Positions 1 to 18,900 of a stretch of 42,500 nucleotides of DNA are shown here, piece after piece. How positions within the stretch are numbered: the first letter of the stretch is position 1; each line of letters begins with the position of its first letter. Location of the stretch: positions 252,501 through 295,000 of the forward strand of contig JACVTC010000035.1 of the NCBI GenBank assembly GCA_016946835.1, given 5' to 3'. Origin of the DNA: Neocallimastix lanati (nom. inval.) (Eukaryota > Neocallimastigomycota > Neocallimastigomycetes > Neocallimastigales > Neocallimastigaceae). Below the pieces are notes generated by a model, which saw only the letters and a program-made list of their open reading frames with translations, was not told the origin of the DNA and ran no database searches. Position numbers and translations under genes: made by a program.

Positions 1-136
1 AATTTAAAAGTATTATTCATAAATATACATAAAAAAAAAAAAAAAAACATAGATACTTTAAATTATTATTATTAAATATATATAATAAAAATTATACACA
101 AATCTCTCTATATTATAGTTTCTCATTTTAAGTCAA

Positions 137-8425
<8,289 letters not shown>

Positions 8426-8567
8426 ATTTAACTATAATAATTTTATAATAATAAATTTATCTTTTATTTATCTAATAAATAATTAAATGATTTAATTTAT
8501 TAATTAAATAATAGTTTAATAAATAAAAATAAATATAAATATAAATTTAAATATAAATATATATATA

Positions 8568-8619
<52 letters not shown>

Positions 8620-8720
8620 GAGAAAAAGAAAAAATGGAGTAAAATAAAATGTTGATATAACAAATTAAAAAAAAAAAATAAATAAATTATGCAATAATAC
8701 AATAAGAATAATAAAAAAAA

Positions 8721-8757
<37 letters not shown>

Positions 8758-8845
8758 TTATATTATAATTAATTCATTTATTATTGTGTAAATTTTTCAT
8801 AGAAAAAAAAAAATAACAAAAAAAAAAAAAAATAAAATTAAATAA
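8426..8845. other. AT-rich 3' flank, no gene seen
   Basis: Downstream of the TmcB-like stop codon there is only A/T-rich sequence with long poly-A (about 8571-8610) and poly-T (about 8725-8755) runs. No coding-like stretch is visible. Confidence 0.7.
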
Positions 8846-9191
8846 AATAAACAAGTAAATAAATAAAAGAATTTTTTTAATTAAATCTATATGACATACC
8901 TTGTGATCACGGAGATTGTGGCTGCAAGACCCAATTGTAAGATTACCGTACAATGACAAGCAGTAATAATACTTGGGTAAGGAGCGCCAATGCAGAGAAA
9001 CTTGTAAGGCAGTCCAGCAGGGACAGCACCACCTACTAAGTAGGAAGTTAGATAAGGGCTCCAGTAATAAACCATTTGTGTGTCAACAGGATGTACAGCT
9101 GGGGAGAAATCCTGCTACGGTCGTTAAAAAAAAATAAACAAGTAAATAAATAAGTAAAAAGGATTTTTTAATTAAATTTATATGACATACC
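8846..9191. repeat. Pair of ~55-bp direct repeats flanking a GC-rich island
   Basis: About 8846-8900 and 9133-9191 share the pattern AATAAACAAGTAAATAAATA, then A-rich sequence, TTTTTTAATTAAAT, a few bases and ATATGACATACCTT, with few differences. On the minus strand each copy begins with the strong donor-like hexamer GTATGT. The pair brackets a segment of much higher GC than its surroundings. It could be a tandem duplication of an intron end or the flanks of an inserted element. Confidence 0.75.
8900..9114 (-). other. GC-rich coding-like island, possible minus-strand exon
   Basis: This segment has roughly balanced base composition inside very AT-rich DNA. On the minus strand it is open as ...DTQMVYYWSPYLTSYLVGG... 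to ...LGLAATISVITR, then meets a GTATGT donor at 8899. Acceptor-like AG sites occur at the other end near 9114, 9111 or 9098. A second minus frame contains YGNLTIGSCSHNLRDHK up to the same donor, and a plus frame is also open for over 50 codons (KERQCRETCKAVQQGQHHLL...). With several open frames I cannot decide which, if any, is translated, and I do not recognise a family in any of them. Confidence 0.35.
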
Positions 9192-9360
9192 TTATTCTTA
9201 TTTCGATATTTTTTTTAATTTTAATTTTAGAAATTATTTATTCGAATATATAATTATAAAATAAACTTAATTTTTTTTTTTTTAAAAAGTAATCATTTTA
9301 AAGTATTCTTTATAAAAAAAAGAAAAAAACAGAAAAAAAATATCAAAATAATTTAGTGGT

Positions 9361-10161
9361 GTTATTAAAATCTACTGACCTGGAATATAAATGATCCTAT
9401 TTCACTCCCAGATATATGAAACAAAGTACTTTCTATGAAGCGTAACAAAGCTCCTGGAATTAATGGTATTCCCATTGAATTTTATAAAGCTTTCTTTTGT
9501 AATCATAATCTAGAAGAAAGATTTCCTTCTGCTGGTAAATACCCCTGAGATTATTCTTAACAAACTTTTGAAAAGGTTTTTTTTTCCTTATGAATGGAAC
9601 TCTTCATCTATTGTTTCTATTCCAAAAAAAAAGGTGATCCTTCTAATTGTAATAATTATAGAGGTATCTCTCATATTCATGTCGGTCTTAAAATTCAAAA
9701 AAAAAAAAATCACAGATAGACTCTCTAAAAGTGCTTTTTGAACATAAATTTATTAGATCTGAACAGTTTGGTTTTTCGTAATCATGAAGAATGTATCAAT
9801 CTCTCTACATTTCTATTTAGAGAAATTTGTCAAAAGAAAAAAAAAAATTTATTTAAAAGTCAATTCATATATGTAGCTTTTCTTGAATTAAAAAAAAAAC
9901 CCTACTACTCTATTCCCATTTTCAACATTCTTAACAAAAATCTTTCACCTTGATATCCGTGGCAAATATTTTAATTTCATTTCTAAGCTCTATATCTTAT
10001 TTCTAAAGCTAAGAGTTCGTTACCTTGATATGTTTATTTATCAAATAAAACATACTATTCATCGTGGGGGTGTTAGACAATATGGCCCATTATCACCAAT
10101 TTTGTTTAATTTATTCATTAATAATATTTTTAAATAATTGTGATAAATATAGTGTTCGTAA

Positions 10162-10215
<54 letters not shown>

Positions 10216-10690
10216 AATAAATAAATAAATAAAAAATGTTGTGGTAGTCTTTTTTGTTGATGATATTGTTCTTTTAGCCCCTAGTGAAAGAAAAATGAAA
10301 GCTCTACATTCGTCATGTTTTTTTTTTTTTTTTTTTTTTTTTTGGACTAATAAAAATGAAATTATCTTTCGGGTACCAATAAATACGCTACAATGGTTAT
10401 TAAACTTTTTTAAATTTTATTTCATATTCGGGTTAAGAAGAACCTACATTTCACCTTGGTATGTATTCTTTTCCCTAAAGAAAGTCTATGTATATTTACT
10501 TTGGTATCCCCTTCAGTAATGATTTTTTTACTCCTTAAGCCAATTATCATATATATGAATACTGAAGTTAGAACATCCTTATTCTTCTTTCGCTTAGTTT
10601 TTTGCTTTTTTTTTTATCAAATAATAAAGTTCCATTAACATTTAAAAAAAAAGATCTATTAGGGGAACGGAGATATTTTAAGTTGAACAA
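9361..10690 (+). pseudogene. Degraded non-LTR (LINE) retrotransposon reverse transcriptase
   Basis: Reading across several frameshifts and stops gives reverse-transcriptase blocks in the expected order: KAPGINGIPIEFYKAFF (about 9447-9497), IVSIPKKKGDPSNCNNYRGIS (about 9610-9670), SEQFGFRNHEECINLS (about 9758-9805), CDKYSVRNG near 10140-10165, VDDIVLLAPS (about 10255-10285, equivalent to the YxDD/FADD catalytic box) and SNNKVPL in the thumb region near 10620. No endonuclease domain is visible upstream. Homopolymer runs interrupt the frame, notably a poly-A of about 46 bases at 10167-10212 just before the catalytic box. It is a dead copy. Confidence 0.85.
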
Positions 10691-10721
10691 AAACTCCTAA
10701 AAAAAAAAAAAAAAAAAAGTT

Positions 10722-10832
10722 CACAGGAGGTCTACTGTTCACGTGTAATTGTGTGGGGGCTTGTGTGAAATATCTTGTTAATAAAATATCAATTAAATAG
10801 TAGCTCTCTTGCTCCTCTTGAGTTGAGTTAAC
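10722..10832 (+). mobile_element. Possible solo LTR or element end
   Basis: This short stretch is richer in G and C than its flanks. It begins GTTCACAGGAGG, contains an AATAAA-like signal (TTAATAAAATATC) and ends in the pyrimidine-rich GCTCTCTTGCTCCTCTTGAG followed by TTGAGTTAAC. The order of a poly-A signal before a CT-rich end resembles fungal LTR 3' ends. No partner copy, primer-binding site or target duplication is visible, so the call is weak. Confidence 0.25.
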
Positions 10833-10840
10833 TTTTTTTT

Positions 10841-10870
10841 TGAGAGAGAGAGAAAGCGAGAGAGAAAAAG
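10841..10870. repeat. Short (GA)n tract
   Basis: An imperfect GAGA-rich purine tract, followed at 10879-10904 by poly-A. Confidence 0.7.
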
Positions 10871-10904
10871 ATTTAGCAAAAAAAAAAAAAAAAAAAAAAA
10901 AAAA

Positions 10905-11093
10905 GGAAAAACACTTTTTATTACCAAAAGAGTGCCGACCGACGAATATGCCGATATTGGAAAAAGGAATAGTGTCATTCGTAGTTCTGACCCCTATGAT
11001 CATATTCCAGGTTTTCCCTTACAAAAAGTTTTTTTTATATGGAATTTAGTAATTAGGGTTATATATATATTTATCATTATTAATTTTGTTTAA
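10905..11093 (+). other. Orphan coding-like fragment with a hydrophobic end
   Basis: In one frame, from about 10923 to a TAA at 11091, the sequence reads TKRVPTDEYADIGKRNSVIR, SSDPYDHIPGFPLQKVFFIW and then a strongly hydrophobic stretch. The first 40 residues look like ordinary soluble coding sequence, and their GC content is well above the background. A donor-like GTAATTAGG at 11049 could end an exon after FIWNL. There is no start codon in context and no neighbouring exon is obvious. It sits between two LINE relics and may be an exon of a broken host gene or part of another element. Family not recognised. Confidence 0.35.
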
Positions 11094-12466
11094 AAACTCC
11101 GCAATCCCCACAAAATACGGAAACAATCGACGAGGATGAACTTTGTTTAAAAATATTGTCAACTAATTGACTTTGTTCCCCATCATTAAGTTTAATTTTT
11201 TATATATATTGAACGCCCACCCCACCAAGAAGAGCACTCAATATAAAATAATAAATATTATTATCATAATCCTTTTCTGAATCTAAAGAAACATTCAAGG
11301 ATTTTTGTTCAATTATCATTGCAAACTTTAAAAAGAGATCATCTAGAAAAGGTAAAGATTTATTTCTGTAATTTTCCAATTCTTTACAGGCAAAGATCCA
11401 GTGAGAAAAGCTAGGTACACTAACACCAACAACAAGGGCAACATTTAGGGCAATCTTCTGAGACGATTTTTCTTTTAATGGAAATTCTAATGTCAAATAT
11501 AAAACCACATCTATTTCGAGAAATCTAAAAGAATCCCAACTGATACTTAGGATATTGAAATGTTAAGTTTCTGATTTCTGAAATAAATCCAAAATCATTC
11601 TCCTTGTAAGTAATTGCTTTTTTAGCTTTTGAGGGTTTGAAGACATCTCTTTCCCAATAAAACTTTTTTTTATTTCACTTGTTTTCTTACCATTTAATTT
11701 CTTATTCAAAGTCCTTGATTTCTTTAGTCCATGAGTAATGTGACATTGTAGGAATATTATTAGTGAGATGATTAATAATACATGATGAATTTTTCCATTT
11801 TCTAAAGCAGCGTCATTGAGATATATCACAGACAGCTGAAAGAGGAGGTATTCTCAATTCATGAGTAATATCATAGAGACTAACATAAGAATTACGAGAT
11901 TTAAATCCATAACTCCAATGAAGTCCTCTATTAATAATTTCTTTGAGATTTAGAACATCTGCTCTTATTTGAACCAAAGAGAGGAGCATAATATATAACA
12001 AGACTAAGATTAAACGAAATTAAATCATATTTCTTCAGTGGGAGAGGAATAGATTTATTAATAAGAAATCGAAAGTACAAATTTAACTTGATATTTAAAT
12101 TACTGTTTAATTTGGATTGTATAGGTTTCAATGATAAAGATTAATCAAAAGGAATACCAAGATAAGTATAGTTGTCAGTTTTAGGTAATTTGTTACTACC
12201 ATTAAAGAAAGATGGATCGATCTTCATAATTTATCGGTTTAACAAAGTTAATCGGTTTTACAACAAGAGTGGCACACTTATTAATTCCAAAAATCATTTC
12301 ATTTTTAATAGCCCATTTATGAACTTTATTCAAAATTTTCTTAAGAGCTTGTTTAGATGGAGCAACTAAAACAATATCATCCGCAAAAAGTCCCCCACAA
12401 CAATATTGAGAATCTAAATATACACCATACTTATCACAATTATCCAGTACATCAAGATAGAATTGC
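11090..12466 (-). pseudogene. 5'-truncated LINE reverse transcriptase fragment
   Basis: On the minus strand the fragment opens with DVLDNCDKYGVYLDS, then CCGGLFADDIVLVAPS at about 12400-12355. FADD is the catalytic box, and the whole resembles CDKYSVRNG and VDDIVLLAPS of the + strand copy. It continues with the thumb region (KTDNYTYLGIPFD, FLINKSIPLPLKK), the C-terminal block GLHWSYGFKSRNSYVSLYDI plus ELRIPPLSA (about 11830-11920), SFSHWIFACKELENYRNKSL (near 11370-11430) and ILSALLGG (near 11235). Several stops and frameshifts interrupt it. Everything upstream of the catalytic box is missing, as expected for a 5'-truncated target-primed insertion. It faces the + strand copy. Confidence 0.85.
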
Positions 12467-12551
12467 TACAACTGATGATGATATAGAAAGATCAGATAGT
12501 TTTGACATCGATAATATTCAACCAATAATAGTTCCATTAAATGATCATTAA
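12463..12551 (+). other. Short acidic coding tail, possible interrupted host gene
   Basis: Directly beyond the truncated 5' end of the minus-strand LINE fragment, the plus strand reads RIATTDDDIERSDSFDIDN then IQPIIVPLNDH and a TAA at 12549-12551. Codon use and composition look coding, unlike the AT-rich sequence that follows. It may be the last exon of a gene whose remainder was displaced by the insertion. It is only about 30 codons and could be chance. Confidence 0.3.
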
Positions 12552-12704
12552 TGAAAAATAATAATAATAATAAGCAATAAAAATAATTATAATTATAAAC
12601 GTACCAATGAACTAAGTAATAAAAATAAAACTCAATTTTAGGTATAACCTTGAAGGGACGTTAGGAAGGGAAGGAACATTCTTTAAATATTTTTCTTTCA
12701 ATAA

Positions 12705-12745
<41 letters not shown>

Positions 12746-12791
12746 GAGCATTTGGTTGACTACCAACTACAAACTTCATACAATGAATATT
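12552..12791. other. No gene seen
   Basis: Mostly AT-rich, with a GC-enriched stretch at 12640-12690 (CCTTGAAGGGACGTTAGG) and at 12742-12790 either side of a long poly-A. No open frame of note. Possibly remnants of elements. Confidence 0.5.
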
Positions 12792-12853
<62 letters not shown>

Positions 12854-12880
12854 GAAGGAAGGAAGGAAGGAAGGAAGGAA
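12792..12880. repeat. (GAAA)n-(GGAA)n purine tract
   Basis: About 15 GAAA units grade into about seven GGAA units, then poly-A. This is a roughly 90-base pure purine run on the plus strand, unusual here because nearly all other microsatellites in the window are A/T only. Confidence 0.9.
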
Positions 12881-13213
12881 AAAAAAAAAAAGAGTTATTT
12901 CAAAAATATATAACTCGTTTAAAAAATTTTATTGAACTAATAATGGAAAATATATGAGGCCATTTTTTTTTTTTTTTTTTTATACAAGTATAATTTTACC
13001 TTCAAAGAAATTAAAGTTATTAAATAAATAATATATTATAATAATAAATAATAAAACTTTAACTTTATATTCTTATTATTCTTATTATTAGTAATAGTAA
13101 AGAAATAATAAATTTATATTAGATTTTAGAACAATAAATAAAAAGTAAATGTTAAGAAATTATAAATATATTATATTATAATAAGACATAATAATTTATT
13201 ATACAACTATTCC

Positions 13214-13261
<48 letters not shown>

Positions 13262-15926
13262 TTTAAATATAAAAATTAAGTATTTAAGAGTGTAAAAGTG
13301 AAAATTGTACATAATATAAATTATTTTCATTTTATTATAATATTTTTTAAATATCATTAATAATGTACTTTTATTTTAATTAAATTGTATTACATTGATA
13401 TTAATTAGTTTATTTTTTTTTAACAGTTAATTATAAAGTCATTATTATATTATTAAATTAAAAAAGATATAATATTAGTTTCTTATTTAATAAAAAATAT
13501 TAATATAGAGCATAAACATTTTGTTTAAATAATATTTATATGATAATTTATTTTATTATTTTTTTTATATCTTTCTATTTTTATCAATATATATATAATT
13601 TGTTTATTGACCTATTATAAATCAGATTAAATGAATAAATAATAAAATAATTTAATTGAAAAGGACCCTACTATTAATAATAATTTTTTTCTTCTTTTTC
13701 TTCTTCTTTAACATATATATTGATATATATTTCTTAACTTTTATTGATAATAATTTTCATTCTCTATTATTTCTATTTCCTTTAATTTTTCCTTTTTTTT
13801 TTAATAAAAAAATATTAAAATTTAATAATTTTTTTTTTTTTTTTTTTTTTTTATTTTTTATTTTTTTATTCTTTTTTAGATAACATTTTTAAAATGTTTC
13901 TAATTCTATAATTTAAAAATATAAAGAAAAAAAAAATAAAATTAAAAAAAAAAAAAAAAAAATTCATATATTAACAATTATATTTTTATTCTATTTTTTA
14001 AATATATTAAATTTTATTAAAATAATGTTTAATTCATTATCGGATATTCGAATATTTAAAATTTATAATTGATAGAAAAAAAAAAAATTTTTTTTCTTTT
14101 TCGTTTTAAATCTTTTTATAATTATATATTATATAGACTATAATGTAATATATTGTATTATTATTTATAATTAATAATTATATATATATATATTTTTATT
14201 TTTTATTTTTTTTTTATCTTAAAATTATTAATTATTAATATTTATTAAATTATAATATAAATATATAATTTTATTTTATATTTTTTTTAATATATGTATT
14301 ATTATTAATTTATTTTTATTTTGATAAGAAATTTGTTGTTTTGAAGGGTTAGAATTATTTATATTTCAAACTTTTGTACAAATATATATTTAAACTTATT
14401 AAATGATTATATAATCTTTTTTTTTTTTTTAATATTATTTTTATGTTTTAAACTGTTTTAAAAATTATTAAAAAGTTTTAACTGAAAATATAAATAGTTT
14501 TGTTTAATTTTTGATTATATATAGCTTTAATTTGAAATTTCAAAATCTTTTTTATTGATATTTTATTTATTTATTTATTTATTGTTATAATTTTTAAATA
14601 TTTATTTATTTATTTATTTATTTTTATTTTATTTTATTTTATTTTTTTTGTATTTTTTGATGATTATTTAAATAATTATCTTTATTATTCCAAATTTTTT
14701 TTTCAAATTTTATTTAATCTTGTTTATAATTTTTTTTATTTTTATTTTCTTTATCAAAATAGACTTAATATTAGTTAATATATTGTAAGTGTATTGATTT
14801 ATATTAATTTTTTTAAATTTTTTATATTTCTAATACTATCCTTTATTACTATTTTTTTTTAATATATGATAGTAATAAATTTATTTATTTATTTATTTAT
14901 TTATATTTATTTTTCTCCAATTAATATATTAATTATATATATAAATCATTTTTCAATAGTTATTATCTTTTAATAAATAAATAAATAATAATTAAATAAA
15001 TTTTATTTACATAATTAATTTAATGTATTGTACAATATAAATGTACAATATTCCTTCAATATATAAATATTTATTTATCTTATCTATTTATAATTTATAT
15101 AAAAACAAATTTTGATTTTTTAATAATGGTTGATGATGATTTTTTTTTTTTAATAATTATTATTAATTGTTATTATTTTATTTTATTTTATTTTATTTTT
15201 TATTTTTATTAATAATTAATAAGGTAATTTGAAGTTAATTAAAAGATTAGAAAAATAATAAAAAAATTTTTTTTTTAATAAAATTCAATTTACTGATAAG
15301 AAATAATTATAAAAAAAAAATTAATAAATAAATAATAATAAATAAATCATTATTATTATTAAATATAATTTAAAATTATTAAAAGTTGGTTTTTATATTA
15401 TAAATAAAATATGATAATTATTAAATCATTTTAAATTTTAATCTATTTTATATGTCAATTAAAATGTGATTTTATACAATTTCATAAATAAAATATTTAA
15501 ATCTATAATTTTTTATTAAAAAAAAGTACTAATAAATTTTATAATTATAATTTTAATTTTCTATTTTTTTTTTTTTAGAATAATATAAAAAAAGAATAAA
15601 GTAGTGTTTAAATCTTTTTTTTTTTTAATTTATTATTTATAAATTTTCTTTTATGAATTATCATTACAAATTTCGTAAATATTAATCTTATTTTATATTT
15701 ATGAAGTAATTAATTATTTTTTAATACTGTGATTTTATTAATTTAATCTTTATATGTATTTTTATCAATTAGCCTTACATAATTAATTATATTAGATGTT
15801 ATTAATTCAATTTAAAATTTTTTATTCTTAATTATTTAATTGGTTTTTTTACTTTTTTTTTTTTTTTTTTTTTAAGGGCTAAACTCTAAAGTTATCTATT
15901 TTTAAATATATAAATTTCTCTCCTTA

Positions 15927-15961
<35 letters not shown>

Positions 15962-18900
15962 TCAATATAAATATGTTTTAAAAAAAATTTTTTTATAAAT
16001 AACTTTAAATATTTATAATTATTTACAATAAATTTTATATTATTTTATTATATTTTTATTTATATAAAGTATGTATGGAATTAGGAATTTACTTATTAAA
16101 ATATTTTATAATTAAGTTTATTATATATAAAATAGTATATACTAATATTAATCAGTTTAATATATTTTATGAATTTTTATTATTTTATTTTTTTTTTAAG
16201 TTTTTGTTTTGTTTTCTATATTTATTTTTTTGATTTTAGTTATATATATACTATTATATCTCTTAATGAAATAATTATTCAATAAATATTTAGTAATACA
16301 TATATAAATTATATCAATAAAGAAAAAAATAAGTAAATAAAAATTTTTATATTTTCATTGAATAGTAAAATTCATTTTTTTTTTTAAATTATTAAATAAT
16401 TATTAAATTATTCAAAATTTATCAATAAATTTTTTTTTTTTTTTATTATGAAATTTTTTATCGTTATCATAAAATAGGATGATAATAATTTATAATAAAT
16501 CATGAAAAAAATTTTTTTAAATTATTTTTAAATCTTATATATTAATTTTATCTATATTAATATTTATATTTAATTATTGTATTTATATATAATTTTTATA
16601 TTTATATTTACATTTAATTTTTATAGTTTTTATTTTTTATAGTCTTTATTAAAAAATTAATTATATTAATAGTTTATGATAAGACTAATAAAAAATAAAA
16701 AATTAATAATTAATGAATGATTAAATTTTAAATAAATGATAATCTTTTATAATTTATTAAATTCAATTAAAATTTTAAATGATATAAATTAATATATATG
16801 TAAATTTAATTATTCATTATTTATTTATTTATTTTGCTTATAATTTATTTAATTTAATTTATTTATTCATTTACTTTTTAATTAATTTTATTTTATTTCT
16901 TTATTTTTATTTTAACTTTTTTTTGATAAAAATAAAAAAATGTTTATAATTTTTTAGATTGTGATTAATTTTTTTTAAAGTTATCAAATCTATTGATCAA
17001 ATCATAACATGATGATTCATTATCATACATTATCATACATATTATCTAATATATTTTTATATATTATTTATTTATTTATTTATTAGATGAAATTAAATGA
17101 ATAGTAAAAAAAATTCTTTTTGTTAAGCTAATTTTTTTTTAATAACTTTTTTTTTAATAACTTTTTTTTTTTGGTGCAATTGAAATAATATATACTAATA
17201 TTTATGGAATATTTATTATTAAATTTCCATAGAATTAATTTATATAATTTAATGTATTGTACGTATTTAAAAATAGTTACGTATTTTATTTTAACATCAT
17301 TATTTATTATTTATTATTTATCTCATCTCTTATCTAAAACTAATATTAATGGTCCATTTTTTTTAAATACTTATTAATGATAATAAAAATCACGTTTTTT
17401 TTAAAAAATTTTGTTATAATATATGGATATAAAATTTTTTTTTGTGTTATTAATATTATTTAAGGTAATATAATATAAACTAATAAAAAATAATAAATAA
17501 ATAAATATTAATAATATTATTTTTTTGAATTCATCCTATTAATGCAATTTTTGATATTATTTTTTTTTTTATTTTATATTTTTTTTTATGGATAATTTCA
17601 CTTTTCATATTTAAATTTTTAAAATTTTTATTATTAATGAAATCTTTTTATTAATGTAATACTTTTTGTTTTTTTAAAAAATAATAATTATTATTATAAT
17701 TAAAAATATTATAAATTTTATATATATTTTCATATTTTGTATTTTTATCAAAGATATCATACATTATTTATTATTTTTTTTCATTATTTAAGAACATTCA
17801 ATATATATATATAATTTTTTTTATCATATTAAAAATTTATTCATAATAATAATACAATACTATAATAAAAAAAATAAAAATAATAATAATAATAAAATAA
17901 AATAAAAATTGAAAGAGTAATAATATTTTGCTAAGTAAATAGGATATAAAAATTTTTATAATACTTACATATTAATAATATTTACCTTTATTAAGGCTTG
18001 TTAATAAAAAAATTTTTTTATAAAAAAAATTATATATATATATAATATTATATATAAAAAAAGAAATACAACTTATCTTTTTTTTTTTTATATATAAATT
18101 TTATATCTATTTAATAGGATACTTATTACAACCTTATTTTATTTTTAAATGAGTAATACATTATTTTATATTATTAATTTTTTTTCTCGAAAAATTGTAG
18201 AAATTAAATGCAATTATTCATTTTTTTATTTTTATATTTTTATAATAAAGTATAATTTTTTTTTTTTTGGATTTGATAAAATAATACTGAATTTTTAATA
18301 TTCAAGCTTTTTTTTTCTTGATATTGAATTATTAATATATATTATTTTTTATTTTTGTTAATTATTTATTTATTATTTTAATTTGAATAACATCTATTCT
18401 TATTTTGTTAATTTCATAAAAAGACATTTGATAATTTAATTGCTATATCTATGAGAACATTCTTTTCTTATTATTTTTTTTATTTTTAGTTTAAAAAAAA
18501 ATATTTTATTAATAATAAAATATATATATAAATATAAAACAAAAAAAGTAAATTTTGATAATCAATAAAAAAAATAAAAATAAAATAAAATATTTTATTA
18601 CAATAAAAAAAAAAAAAAAAAAAAAAAGACAATTTTTTTTCTATTTATATAAAAATAAAAAAATTTGTATTAATTATTAAAAATATACAAAAATCCTTTA
18701 AAATTATATTTCTTTGTTGTATTTAATTATTAATAAAGTTCTGTTTTTATTTATTATTTTTTTTTTGAAGATTTTATTGTTTTGATCATTATCTGTATCT
18801 GTATCACATGTGTACTTTTTTTTTCTGTATAATTTAATTTAAATTGTCTTTTATTAATTATTAATAGATTAAGTAAATAGTTATTTATTTATTTTTATAA

